Assembly (NCBI GenBank): GCA_039555135.1
Contig: CP114179.1
Span: 2,418,001-2,482,000, forward strand
DNA from: Phycisphaeraceae bacterium D3-23
GTDB taxonomy: Bacteria; Planctomycetota; Phycisphaerae; Phycisphaerales; Phycisphaeraceae
Length of the DNA: 64,000 bases
Direction of reading: 5' to 3'
Part shown: positions 17,299 through 26,156 of the stretch, piece by piece
How positions within the stretch are numbered: position 1 is the first letter of the stretch
How the letters are laid out: every line of letters starts with the position of its first letter
Notes under the pieces: model-generated
The model's database searches: none
What the model was told of the DNA's origin: nothing
What the model saw: the letters and a program-made list of their open reading frames with translations, nothing else
Made by a program: the position numbers and the translations under genes

Positions 17299-19647
17299 TT
17301 GTCCATCCCGCCCTCCATCACGACTCCGACGGCTCGACGCCGGCTTGAAAATCTACGACGCCCCGACAAGTGGTATCTGGCCGACGGCCGAGGCGCGATC
17401 TGGGCACCGCCCTTCCCGGTCTGGCTTCGCGAGCCGGGCTTTTGGGACCACGCCAACCTTTACGAACTCTCCTTCGGACCGCTTTTTTCGGTCGCGCTAG
17501 TCACCCAGGCCGGCGCGGAGATCCCGATGGCCCAGGCCCGCCGAGACTGGCGGCCCGACCGCCTGGTCTGTATCTATCAGGCGCCGGATGGGGCGGAACT
17601 GATCGAGACGAAAGAGGTCCTGCCGACCGGACGGTTCCGTTCGTCTTGGAGGTGGCAGGGCCTCGCCCAGCCCGGCTTCCTCGTTGCCTATTCCGCCCAA
17701 GACCCGGGCCAGTCATCTGAATATGTCTGGGACGCCGACGCGTTGGGCTTTAGCTGGGCCGGGCAGGCCAAGTCATGGGGCGACCGCAGCCAAGCGTGCG
17801 ACCTTGGGCTCTCGCTCGTCGCATCCACCGATCAGGGAACGCGCATTACCGGCTCGATCCAGCGCTGCCAGAGCTCGACCAGCCAGCCGTCCTGGCGTCT
17901 TAGCCCGTTCCAGGAGGTTTGGGAACCCGGCGTTGGGTTCACATCGGCCGAGTTCTCGCCCGGCATCGACGACCGTGGCCTGGACTGGCTGGCGCTCGCG
18001 GTCCCGCTCCGTGACCCTTCCGGGGACCACGTCAGTTTTGAACTAGGGGCACGCGTAGCACAGTCGGCGACCCAGGAAGCCCCGGCCGCCCGCACAAACC
18101 ACTGGCACGAACACTTCGACAGCTACCCCAGCTTCGAGTGCGAAGACACCTTCTTGGAGCGCTACTTCGACTACCGCGTCTACGGCCTACACCTGTGCGA
18201 AGTCCGCGGCCCGGCCGGCCACCTCAAACATTCCGCGGTCGCCGAGGGGATCGAGTACTTCCATGCACCGATCACCTTCAGCGGGCAGTGCCACATGCTG
18301 GAGGCCCGCTGGTCGCATGGGCCACGCGTCGCGACCGGGACCCTGCTCAATTTCATCGACAACCAGAAGCCCGACGGCGCGTTCCACGGCCGGGTCTACT
18401 CCTCGGCGATGGTCAACACCGACTTCTACCACGCCAACTGGGGCGACGCCCTGCTCGCGGTGGACGCGGTCTACGGCGATGCGGCCTTCCTGCGTCGGGG
18501 CTACGAAGGGCTCGGCCGATACTTCCGCTGGCTGCTCGCCGACCGCGACCCGGAGGAGACCGGGACCGTTGAGGTGCACAACCATTTCGAGACCGGGCAG
18601 GAGTACATGTCGCGTTACCAGAAGGTCAACGCGACCGCCGACGCCGACGGCTGGGAAAGCCGGACCCGCCTCAAGGGGATCGATGCGACGGTGTACGGCT
18701 ATCAGTTGGCGAGCGCACTCGAGCAGGTGGCCGCCCGGCTGGGTGAGCCCGAAGCCGCCGCGGCGTATGCCCAAGACAAAGCCCGGATCGGCGACGCGAT
18801 CCTCGGCAAGATGTGGGACCCGGCCATCGGGATGTTCAGCGACCTGGAGCCAGACGGACTGGAGCGGACCGGCGCGAAGGCTGCGGTGTGCTTCTACCCG
18901 ATGCTGACCGACCTGCCGACGACGGAGCACGTCGAAGCCATGCTCGGCCATCTGCAGAACAAGGAAGAGTTCGGCACGCGCTGGCCGATCCCTTCCAGCA
19001 GTCTGGACGACCCGCACTTCGACGCGAACGCGCGATGGCAGGGCAAGCGGCATGTGTGCCCGTGGAACGGCCGGGTCTGGCCGATGACAACAAGCCACAT
19101 CATCGAAGGCCTGATCCGACAGTGGAAGCGCCGCCACGCCTTGCCCGAACAGACGCGCATCCGTTGCGGCAAGCTCGCCGGCGAGATGATCCAGAAGTTC
19201 ATCCGCATGATGTTCCACGACCAGGACTGCGGTCGGCCCAACTGCTTTGAGCACTACAACCCATTCACCGGGCAGCCCTCCGAGTACCGCGGCATCGACG
19301 ATTACCAGCACAGCTGGGTCATCGACTTGATGATGAGCGGGGTGCTGGGGATAAGTGTCGAAGTCTCAACGGACGGCTGCGCTGTCCTCACCATCGATCC
19401 GTTGCCGATGGGCCTCAAACGTGCGGCGGTTCACAACGTCATAGTCCGTGGTGAACCGCTCGCCGTGTCGCGCCTCGGCGAGCGGTACGAAGTCGAGTTC
19501 ATAGGGCAGCACCACGAAGCAATGATCGGCCAACCCGTCGTGATCGATCTCGCCGCCGCCTCGACCGAACCCGTGATTACCGACGCCGGCCGACTGAAGC
19601 CACGCCCCGCCAGGCCCGCGTTGACGCCCGCCCAGAAGGCCGAGTAA
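17299..19647 (+). CDS. Alpha/alpha-barrel glycoside hydrolase (GH63/MGH1-like)
   Basis: A 782-aa protein whose centre (about 280-680) looks like a six-hairpin glycosidase of the GH63 / mannosylglycerate-hydrolase type: AEGIEYFHAPITFSGQ, YHANWGDALLAVDAVYG, GIDATVYGYQLASALEQVA, GKMWDPAIGMFSDLEPDG, YPMLTDLPTTEHVE, CPWNGRVWPM and GIDDYQHSWVIDL. Acidic residues in these loops (for example the Asp in GIDATVYG) are candidate catalysts. The start is TTG 17299, set by GGAG 6 bp upstream; no ATG is available before the conserved region. No signal peptide, so a cytoplasmic enzyme. It heads the rightward operon (27 bp before GH2). The linkage cleaved is not known. Confidence 0.8.
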   Translation: MSIPPSITTPTARRRLENLRRPDKWYLADGRGAIWAPPFPVWLREPGFWDHANLYELSFGPLFSVALVTQAGAEIPMAQARRDWRPDRLVCIYQAPDGAELIETKEVLPTGRFRSSWRWQGLAQPGFLVAYSAQDPGQSSEYVWDADALGFSWAGQAKSWGDRSQACDLGLSLVASTDQGTRITGSIQRCQSSTSQPSWRLSPFQEVWEPGVGFTSAEFSPGIDDRGLDWLALAVPLRDPSGDHVSFELGARVAQSATQEAPAARTNHWHEHFDSYPSFECEDTFLERYFDYRVYGLHLCEVRGPAGHLKHSAVAEGIEYFHAPITFSGQCHMLEARWSHGPRVATGTLLNFIDNQKPDGAFHGRVYSSAMVNTDFYHANWGDALLAVDAVYGDAAFLRRGYEGLGRYFRWLLADRDPEETGTVEVHNHFETGQEYMSRYQKVNATADADGWESRTRLKGIDATVYGYQLASALEQVAARLGEPEAAAAYAQDKARIGDAILGKMWDPAIGMFSDLEPDGLERTGAKAAVCFYPMLTDLPTTEHVEAMLGHLQNKEEFGTRWPIPSSSLDDPHFDANARWQGKRHVCPWNGRVWPMTTSHIIEGLIRQWKRRHALPEQTRIRCGKLAGEMIQKFIRMMFHDQDCGRPNCFEHYNPFTGQPSEYRGIDDYQHSWVIDLMMSGVLGISVEVSTDGCAVLTIDPLPMGLKRAAVHNVIVRGEPLAVSRLGERYEVEFIGQHHEAMIGQPVVIDLAAASTEPVITDAGRLKPRPARPALTPAQKAE

Positions 19648-19674
19648 CCCCCCCGTTGCCAGAGCGACTCGCCC

Positions 19675-22446
19675 ATGCAGATCACCCACTGGCAGTTCTG
19701 CTTCGACCCCGACGACCGTGGGGTTCGGGATCTGTGGTACAGCCCGACCCACCCGCCGGATGAAAACGCCTGGCGCGACATCGCCGTCCCCTCCGCATGG
19801 AACGAGTCGTTCGGGGACGACACGCCAGATGTCGCCTGGTACCGCGCCGAGCTTCCGGGGTCGGCGCGGCCGGACGAGCGGGTCTGGCTTTCCTTTGGCG
19901 CGGTGTGCACCGAGATCACGGCCTGGTGCGACGGGCAACTGATCGGCGAACACCTGGGGAACTGGGAGCCGTTTGCGTTCGAGTTGCCCGCCTTCGACGG
20001 CGGGCACACCCCACACCGCATCGTGCTGCGCATCGATCGTCTCCGGCCTGCGCCGCAGACGACGATCGGCGACCGGGTGATCCAGCACGGCCACATCACC
20101 AAGGGGTTCCATGACGTCTTGAGCCGACAGCCCGCCGGGCTCTGGCAGCCGGTGGAGCTGGTGCGCACCGGGCCCCATGCGATCCGGCCGCTGGGCGTCA
20201 CCGTGCTCGCGGACCTGGACAGCGGGGAGGTCGCCGTGGACCTGCGCGTCGCTTCTCGGGCACCCGGTGCCGGCAAGGCCCGGGTGTGCATTCTCGGGCC
20301 GGAAGAAGACGAGCCGGCCTCCGATCCCTGCGTCTTCGCAGTCGTAGACGGGACGCAGACACTGCGTCTCAACGTGGGCACCCCAGCAGCCTGGTCGCCC
20401 GATCGCCCGGCGCTCTATACGCTGCGTGTCGAGTTGTTCGACGCGGCAGGCCGACTCAGCGACCGTCTGGCGGTGCGGTTCGGTTTCCGAAAAGCAGAGA
20501 CGCGCGGCCGGAAGCTGCTGCTCAACGGCGCTCCTCTCCACCTGAGCGCCATCCTGGACTGGGGGCACGAGCCGATGCAGACTGCGCCCGCGCCGTCGCG
20601 GGCCGAGCTGCGCCGCCGATTCGAGGCCCTGCGCGCGATGGGGTTTAACTGCCTGTGTGTGTGCCTGTGGTATCCGCCGCAGGACTACTACGACCTCGCC
20701 GACGAGATGGGCATGCTGGTCTGGCAGGAGCACCCACTCTGGAAGCCGGAGATGAATGCGGACAACCGGGCCGAGTTTAAGGAACACTTCGAACAGTTCT
20801 TCCGCCTGGACGCGAACCACCCGTCGGTGGTGATCGTCTCGGGCTCGTGCGAGCACGACGCGATGGACCCGGAGGTCGCGGCCTGGTGGTGGGATCGCGC
20901 CAACGCGTTGTTGCCCGACCGGCTGCTGCAGGTGCAGACCGCGTTCTTCCGCCTCGTCCCGCCCGAGCAGACCGACCTCTACGACGAGCACACCTACGAA
21001 AACAGCGGGCGCTGGCCCGAGTTCCTCGCGGACATGGACGACACGCTGGCGCCGCTTGTCGATAAACCCTTTGTGATGGGTGAATCGGTGCTTTACAACG
21101 ACTGGCCCGATGTCGCGAGCATGTTGTCGGTGGTGGGAGACGACCGCCCGTGGTGGGTTAGCAAAATCCTGGACAATGTCGTCGAGATCGAGCAGCAGAT
21201 CGCCGACCGCTACGGCCAGGCCACACGCGAACGATTCCGCCGCGATGCGCGCCGCTGGAACATCCGTGGCCGCAAGTGGCAGACCGAGGTTTTTCGATAC
21301 AACCCAGACCACGCCGGGCTCGTGCACAACGGCCTACGCGATGTCGCGCAGTGCCCGCTGGGATTCATGGACGACCTTGACCGTTGGCGGCTGACCCCCG
21401 AACACACGCGGCCTTGGCTCGCCCCAAACGCCCTGCTCCTGCGTACACCCAACCACATGAGCGCCTTCCGATCCGGCAGCTTGCTCGGGCTGGAGGTCGG
21501 CGGCTCCTCGTTCGATCAGCACCCCATCGGCAGCGCACTGGGCCTGCGCCTCGAGGCCGAAGCCATCGACTGGAGCCGACAGGAATCCCTCGCCTGGAAG
21601 CCCGTCGTCGGGGACGTGGCATGGGCCAAGGTTGAGATTGACCTACCCGAAACGGATCGGCCCATACGGATGGATATCGAGGCGCATGCTTCTGGGGCAC
21701 CCTCAAACCATTGGCGGCTTTGGGTCTTGCCCGCGCTCGATCCGTTGCCCGATGCACTCGCGGTGATCCCACCTGAGCGCGGCGAGTCGGTGACCGAGTT
21801 TGAGGAAGCGCGTTATAGCTCGGGCTGGGGGCTGGACGTGCGGCGTTGGGAAAAGGTCGTCCCGGACGCCGCCCGGCTTCTGTCCAAAACGCCCCGCATC
21901 GAAGGGGCAGCCTTGGACGATGCAGAGGTGTTGGTCGCGCATGTACTGACGGCCGAGCTGATCCAGTGGATCGAACACGGCGGACGGCTGCTGCTGCTGC
22001 CCGACCGCTCTCCCAACTCGATACCGATGTGTATCCCCACCCTTTGGGGACAGGCGCCATTGATCCTCGACCAGGGCCCGCTTGCCGGGATCAACCGAGA
22101 ATTCGTCATGGACACGCTGGACCGTGACTTGCACCACCGGTGGGTCCGGTCGGTCCCGACCGGGGAACTGGGCATCGCCGATGAGGTGACGCCGTATATC
22201 CGCCTGCACCAGACCCACGACGCGGTCGGGAAGGTCCACATCCTCGACGACCTGTTCGCGTTCCGTGTCGGCAGGGGGCTGGTCACCGTCAGCGCACTCG
22301 ACCACACCACCGAGGCGGGCGGCTGGCTCCTCCGCCGCGTACTCACTTGGCTCGCCGGGGCGGACCACGGGGTCGAGACCGAGGTCAGCGCGGACGCGCT
22401 CGCCAAACTGGTACAACCTGCGGAAGCACATGCCCCCTCCACATAA
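19675..22446 (+). CDS. Glycoside hydrolase family 2 protein
   Basis: A 923-aa exo-glycosidase of the beta-galactosidase / beta-mannosidase / beta-glucuronidase family. Order: sugar-binding jelly roll (about 1-160, PSAWNESFGDD, VAWYRAEL), immunoglobulin-like domain (about 165-285), TIM barrel (about 290-560). Glu393 in VSGSCEHDAMD stands where the acid/base Glu of the family NE motif sits, with Cys before it instead of Asn; Glu470 in FVMGESVLYNDWPD is the likely nucleophile. No signal peptide. It follows the alpha/alpha-barrel gene by 27 bp and precedes a sugar kinase by 10 bp. The preceding-residue change may mean altered substrate preference. Confidence 0.88.
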   Translation: MQITHWQFCFDPDDRGVRDLWYSPTHPPDENAWRDIAVPSAWNESFGDDTPDVAWYRAELPGSARPDERVWLSFGAVCTEITAWCDGQLIGEHLGNWEPFAFELPAFDGGHTPHRIVLRIDRLRPAPQTTIGDRVIQHGHITKGFHDVLSRQPAGLWQPVELVRTGPHAIRPLGVTVLADLDSGEVAVDLRVASRAPGAGKARVCILGPEEDEPASDPCVFAVVDGTQTLRLNVGTPAAWSPDRPALYTLRVELFDAAGRLSDRLAVRFGFRKAETRGRKLLLNGAPLHLSAILDWGHEPMQTAPAPSRAELRRRFEALRAMGFNCLCVCLWYPPQDYYDLADEMGMLVWQEHPLWKPEMNADNRAEFKEHFEQFFRLDANHPSVVIVSGSCEHDAMDPEVAAWWWDRANALLPDRLLQVQTAFFRLVPPEQTDLYDEHTYENSGRWPEFLADMDDTLAPLVDKPFVMGESVLYNDWPDVASMLSVVGDDRPWWVSKILDNVVEIEQQIADRYGQATRERFRRDARRWNIRGRKWQTEVFRYNPDHAGLVHNGLRDVAQCPLGFMDDLDRWRLTPEHTRPWLAPNALLLRTPNHMSAFRSGSLLGLEVGGSSFDQHPIGSALGLRLEAEAIDWSRQESLAWKPVVGDVAWAKVEIDLPETDRPIRMDIEAHASGAPSNHWRLWVLPALDPLPDALAVIPPERGESVTEFEEARYSSGWGLDVRRWEKVVPDAARLLSKTPRIEGAALDDAEVLVAHVLTAELIQWIEHGGRLLLLPDRSPNSIPMCIPTLWGQAPLILDQGPLAGINREFVMDTLDRDLHHRWVRSVPTGELGIADEVTPYIRLHQTHDAVGKVHILDDLFAFRVGRGLVTVSALDHTTEAGGWLLRRVLTWLAGADHGVETEVSADALAKLVQPAEAHAPST

Positions 22447-22456
22447 CCGGCCTGCT

Positions 22457-23389
22457 ATGAATCGTGTCGTCGTCATCGGAAGCTCGAACATCGACCTGAT
22501 CTGCCGGGTGCCCCACCTGCCCGCCCCCGGCGAGACGGTGGCGGGCGGCGATCTCGTCACCGTCTGTGGTGGGAAGGGCGCGAACCAGGCGGTCGCCGCC
22601 GCACGCTCGGGCGCCGAAGTCCACTTGATCACCCGGGTGGGCGACGACGCCCACGGCCACCTGATGCGCGACACGCTCGAACGCGAAGGCGTCACCGTCC
22701 TCCCGGCCGAACCCGATCCGGTCACTCCGACCGGCACCGCCCTCATCCTGGTCGATGCGCAAGGCGAAAACACGATTGCCGTCGCGCCAGGCGCGAACCA
22801 TCAACTCCTGCCCGACGCACTTGATGTGTATGAGGATGTCATCGCGTCGTCGGCGGTCGTGCTGTGCCAGATGGAAGTCTTGCCCAAGACCGTTGCCGCC
22901 GCGTTGGCTCTCGCGGATCGACACGACGTGTTCTCGGTGCTGAACTACGCCCCCACCGCAGGCGAGCCAGAACGTGTGATCGGTGCCGGCGTGTCGCTGC
23001 TGGTGGTCAACGAGGTGGAGGCCGGCTGGATCACCGGGGCCGACCCCTCGGACGAGCGCGCGTTATCGAGGGGGGTCGACACACTGCTCGGCAATCGTGT
23101 CCGTGCCGTAGCGGTAACACTCGGGAAGCGTGGCGCGATACTGGCAAGCGGTGAAGGCCGGCGCACGATCGATGGTTTTTCGGTCAACCCGGTCGATACG
23201 ACCGGTGCGGGAGATACCTTCTGCGGCGCGCTATGCGCCCAGCTCGCGCGCGGCGCGTCGCTGCCCGAGGCCGTCCGCTACGGCTGCGCGGCCGGTGCCT
23301 TGGCGACGACCGCGCTGGGGGCACAGTCCGCTATCCCAGGCCGATCACAGATCGAGGCGTTGCTTACTTCGCACCAGCACGCCACATAG
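22457..23389 (+). CDS. Ribokinase-type carbohydrate kinase (PfkB family)
   Basis: A 310-aa cytosolic kinase. MNRVVVIGSSNIDLICRV at the N-terminus and GGKGANQAVAAAR match the ribokinase signature (ribokinase itself has GGKGANQAVAAARLG), and DTTGAGDTFCGALCAQL is the PfkB signature 2 with the catalytic Asp. The ATG at 22457 is chosen because the conserved strand starts immediately. It is 10 bp behind the GH2 gene and 38 bp ahead of the galactokinase-like gene, so it probably phosphorylates a sugar released by them. Ribose is the closest family substrate, but the operon leaves this open. Confidence 0.88.
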   Translation: MNRVVVIGSSNIDLICRVPHLPAPGETVAGGDLVTVCGGKGANQAVAAARSGAEVHLITRVGDDAHGHLMRDTLEREGVTVLPAEPDPVTPTGTALILVDAQGENTIAVAPGANHQLLPDALDVYEDVIASSAVVLCQMEVLPKTVAAALALADRHDVFSVLNYAPTAGEPERVIGAGVSLLVVNEVEAGWITGADPSDERALSRGVDTLLGNRVRAVAVTLGKRGAILASGEGRRTIDGFSVNPVDTTGAGDTFCGALCAQLARGASLPEAVRYGCAAGALATTALGAQSAIPGRSQIEALLTSHQHAT

Positions 23390-23427
23390 TCCGCGTTTAC
23401 AACACCTGGTGGGCCGCGACCCGCACG

Positions 23428-24606
23428 ATGCTTTGCTCCGATCGCAAACGACATACACCATTGCACACCTCGACGATCTCATCCCTGTTCGCTCAGACGT
23501 TCGGCCGACCACCGACGGCCATCGCGTCCGCGCCGGGGCGTCTTGAGGTCTTGGGGAACCACACCGATTACAACGACGGGCTGACGCTGTCATGCGCGGT
23601 CGGCTTCCGGTGTACCGCCGGGCTGGCCCCGCTCGACCAACCGACTATTCAACTCAAGAGCACGGCCTTCGACGGGCCCCCGGAATCGTTCGCCCTGTCG
23701 TCTCCGATCGCGTTGCCCGCGCCCGGCCACTGGGCCCGCTACATCCTCGGCCTCATTGGCGGCCTGCAGGAACTGGGGCACACGGTCCCGGGCTTCGCGA
23801 TGCTGATCGACTCGCGGGTCCCGAGGTCGGCCGGGGTCTCGAGCTCCGCGGCGCTCGAGATGGCGGCGCTCACGACGCTCGCCGCGCAGATGAGTCTGGC
23901 CCTGCCGCCGGCCGAACTGGCCCGCATCGGGCAGTGGGCCGAGTCGCGGGCCGTCGGGGCTCAGACGGGCCTGCTCGACCAGTTGACGTCGCTGTGTGGC
24001 GAGCGCGACCACTTACTTCACATCGATTTCCAGTCGCTAGAACACCGCGCGATCATCATGCCGCCGGGCTGGGTGTTTGTCGCGGTGGATTCGGGTGTCA
24101 AGCACGACCTCACCGCCGACTACAACGACCGGCGGGCCTCCTGCGAGGCCGCGGCCGCCGCGTTGGGCGTCACGACGCTGCGCGACGCAAGCCGGGAACA
24201 ACTTGACGCCGTGCGCGATGCGATAGACACCTCGGCGTACCACTGCGCCCGGCATGTCCTCGACGAGAATCAACGCGTCCGCGAAGCGACGCGGGCACTC
24301 GCACAAAGCGACATCGGCCGGTTCGGCCAGTTGCTCTTCGATTCGCACCGCAGCAGCACAGAACACTTCCGCAATAGCTGCCCCGAGTTGGACGTGCTCG
24401 TCGAACACGCCAGGCAAGACCCGCGCTGTGTCGGGGCCCGTCTCTCCGGCGGCGGCTTCGGGGGGATCAGCATCCACCTCGTCCGAGCCGAGGATGCAGA
24501 CGCCTACCGCAACAACCTGATCGGCCATCTTGACTCGGAAGAACAGCCCAGGCGATGGGCGGCGGTCTGCGAGATCGATGGCGGTGCGCAGGGGGTAATG
24601 TTGTAA
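23428..24606 (+). CDS. Galactokinase-like GHMP kinase
   Basis: A 392-aa GHMP-superfamily kinase. The galactokinase signature near residues 36-52 reads APGRLEVLGNHTDYNDG, with Asn44 where GalK normally has Glu (GEHTDYNGG). The ATP loop is SAGVSSSAALEMAAL, and LLDQLTSLCG carries the catalytic-base Asp region; the third motif is GARLSGGGFGG near the C-terminus. Start ATG 23428 leaves a short N-terminal tail; the upstream reading frame is noise from the kinase gene before it. It is last in the glycosidase operon. The altered sugar-site motif suggests a galactose-related rather than strictly galactose substrate (inference). Confidence 0.87.
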   Translation: MLCSDRKRHTPLHTSTISSLFAQTFGRPPTAIASAPGRLEVLGNHTDYNDGLTLSCAVGFRCTAGLAPLDQPTIQLKSTAFDGPPESFALSSPIALPAPGHWARYILGLIGGLQELGHTVPGFAMLIDSRVPRSAGVSSSAALEMAALTTLAAQMSLALPPAELARIGQWAESRAVGAQTGLLDQLTSLCGERDHLLHIDFQSLEHRAIIMPPGWVFVAVDSGVKHDLTADYNDRRASCEAAAAALGVTTLRDASREQLDAVRDAIDTSAYHCARHVLDENQRVREATRALAQSDIGRFGQLLFDSHRSSTEHFRNSCPELDVLVEHARQDPRCVGARLSGGGFGGISIHLVRAEDADAYRNNLIGHLDSEEQPRRWAAVCEIDGGAQGVML

Positions 24607-24658
24607 AACGCCGCTTAGGCGGCATACCGTGGTAGGAACCGCTGGAAGACCCGAGTCC

Positions 24659-26110
24659 CTACCAAGGCATTGAGAATGTTTTGATGTTTGTCATGAATTT
24701 GATGGCTTCGATGACGCCTTCTTTGATGCCGAGTCCTGAGTCTTTGGTTCCGCCGAAGGGGGAGCATTCGATGCGGTAGCCGGGGACCTGGTTGATGTTG
24801 GTGGTGCCCGAGTCGATCTCTTTGACGCAGCGCAGGGCGGCGGCCATGTCGTTGGTGACGACGGCGCTGGACAGGCCGAAGTCGCTGGCGTTGGCGTAGG
24901 CGATCGCGTCGTCGAGGTCGTCGACGGGGATGACCGGGGCGAGGGGGCCGAAGCTCTCGGTCGCGACCATCTCGGTATCCCGCGGCACGTCGCGCAGGAC
25001 GGTGGGCTCGATCTGAGCGCCGTTGCGGTTGCCGCCGAGCAGGACGGTCGCGCCGTCGGATACTGCTTGTTTCACGCGGTTTTCGAGGACGGTGGCGGCG
25101 GCTTCGTCGATCACCGTGCCGACGACGGTGGTGTCGTCCGCCGGGTCGCCGCAGGTGTAGGTCTTGGCGAGGTCGACGAAGCGGGTGAGGAAGTCTTCGT
25201 AGATGTCTTTGTGGACGAGCGTTCGTTTCACGGCCGTGCAGCGTTGGCCCGAGTTTCTAAAGTTGCCTTCGCAGGCGAGTTTCACGGCCAGGTCCAGATC
25301 CGCGTCCGGCAGGATGATGAGCGGCGCGTTGCCGCCGAGCTCGAGGCAGAGTTTTTTGTAACCCGCGATCGAGGCGATGTGCTTGCCAACCCGCGTGCCG
25401 CCGGTGAAGGTCACGAGCGGGATGCGTTCGTCCTTGATCAGCGGCTCGACGACATCGTCGATCCCGCCGACGAAGACGCTGAGCATCCACTCGGGCAGGC
25501 CGGCCTCGTAGAACAACTCGCACAGGCGGATCGCGGAGAGCGGCGTCTTCTCGCTGGGCTTGAGCATCATGGGCACACCCGCCGCGACCGCAGGGGCGAT
25601 CTTGTGCGCCACCTGGTTGAGCGGGTGGTTGAACGGCGTGATCGCGAACGCGACCGGCAGCGGCTTCCTGAATGTAAAGATCTTCCGGGCCTTGCCCTGG
25701 GGCGAGATGTCGCAGCTATAGATCTCGCCGTCGTCTTTCAAGGCCTCCATCGCGGCGAACTGGAGCACGTCCTTGGCCCGGCCCGCCTCGTAGCGCGTCT
25801 CCTTCATGCACAGCCCGGTCTCGCTGCGGATCAGGTGCGCGAAGGCGTCCTCGTGCTTCTCGACCAGGCCCCGGACCTTCAAGAGGATCTCGTGGCGTTC
25901 GTAGCGGGTCAGCGGGGCCTCGGTTCGCTGTTTTTCCAGCGTCTCTTCAAGGCAAGCGAAGGCCTGCCGCCGCGAGACCCGCGAGAGCGTGCCCGCGACC
26001 GAGCCGTCCCAGGGGTAGTGGACCTCGAGCGGCGGGCCATCGGTGACGGCCTCGCCGCAGAGGTAGCTGGGCAGGGCGAGGGGCTGAGTCGCGGCGGGGG
26101 TGGGTGGCAT
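24659..26110 (-). CDS. phnY: Phosphonoacetaldehyde dehydrogenase (probable)
   Basis: An NAD(P)-dependent aldehyde dehydrogenase of 483 aa. It probably oxidises phosphonoacetaldehyde, made from 2-aminoethylphosphonate, to phosphonoacetate. Catalytic Cys291 lies in NSGQRCTAVKRTLV, general base Glu257 in LCLELGGNAP, and TFRKPLPVAFAITPFNHPLN is the cofactor region; C-terminal SPFGGTKDSGLGIKEGV is typical of the phosphonate-linked ALDH clade. Start ATG 26110 is used; the reading frame extends upstream into the neighbouring gene. It lies 46 bp after the phosphonoacetate hydrolase gene on the same strand, which is the strongest support for the substrate. No phnW transaminase is in the window. Confidence 0.85.
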   Translation of the reverse strand: MPPTPAATQPLALPSYLCGEAVTDGPPLEVHYPWDGSVAGTLSRVSRRQAFACLEETLEKQRTEAPLTRYERHEILLKVRGLVEKHEDAFAHLIRSETGLCMKETRYEAGRAKDVLQFAAMEALKDDGEIYSCDISPQGKARKIFTFRKPLPVAFAITPFNHPLNQVAHKIAPAVAAGVPMMLKPSEKTPLSAIRLCELFYEAGLPEWMLSVFVGGIDDVVEPLIKDERIPLVTFTGGTRVGKHIASIAGYKKLCLELGGNAPLIILPDADLDLAVKLACEGNFRNSGQRCTAVKRTLVHKDIYEDFLTRFVDLAKTYTCGDPADDTTVVGTVIDEAAATVLENRVKQAVSDGATVLLGGNRNGAQIEPTVLRDVPRDTEMVATESFGPLAPVIPVDDLDDAIAYANASDFGLSSAVVTNDMAAALRCVKEIDSGTTNINQVPGYRIECSPFGGTKDSGLGIKEGVIEAIKFMTNIKTFSMPW

Positions 26111-26156
26111 CTTGCTTCTCCATGACGCGGGAGTTATTCGTCCGTTCTGAGCTTGT

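Noticed and set aside
19366-21327. Leftward ORF of 653 codons opposite the glycosidase genes
   Set aside because: It spans two real genes on the other strand and has no recognisable motif.
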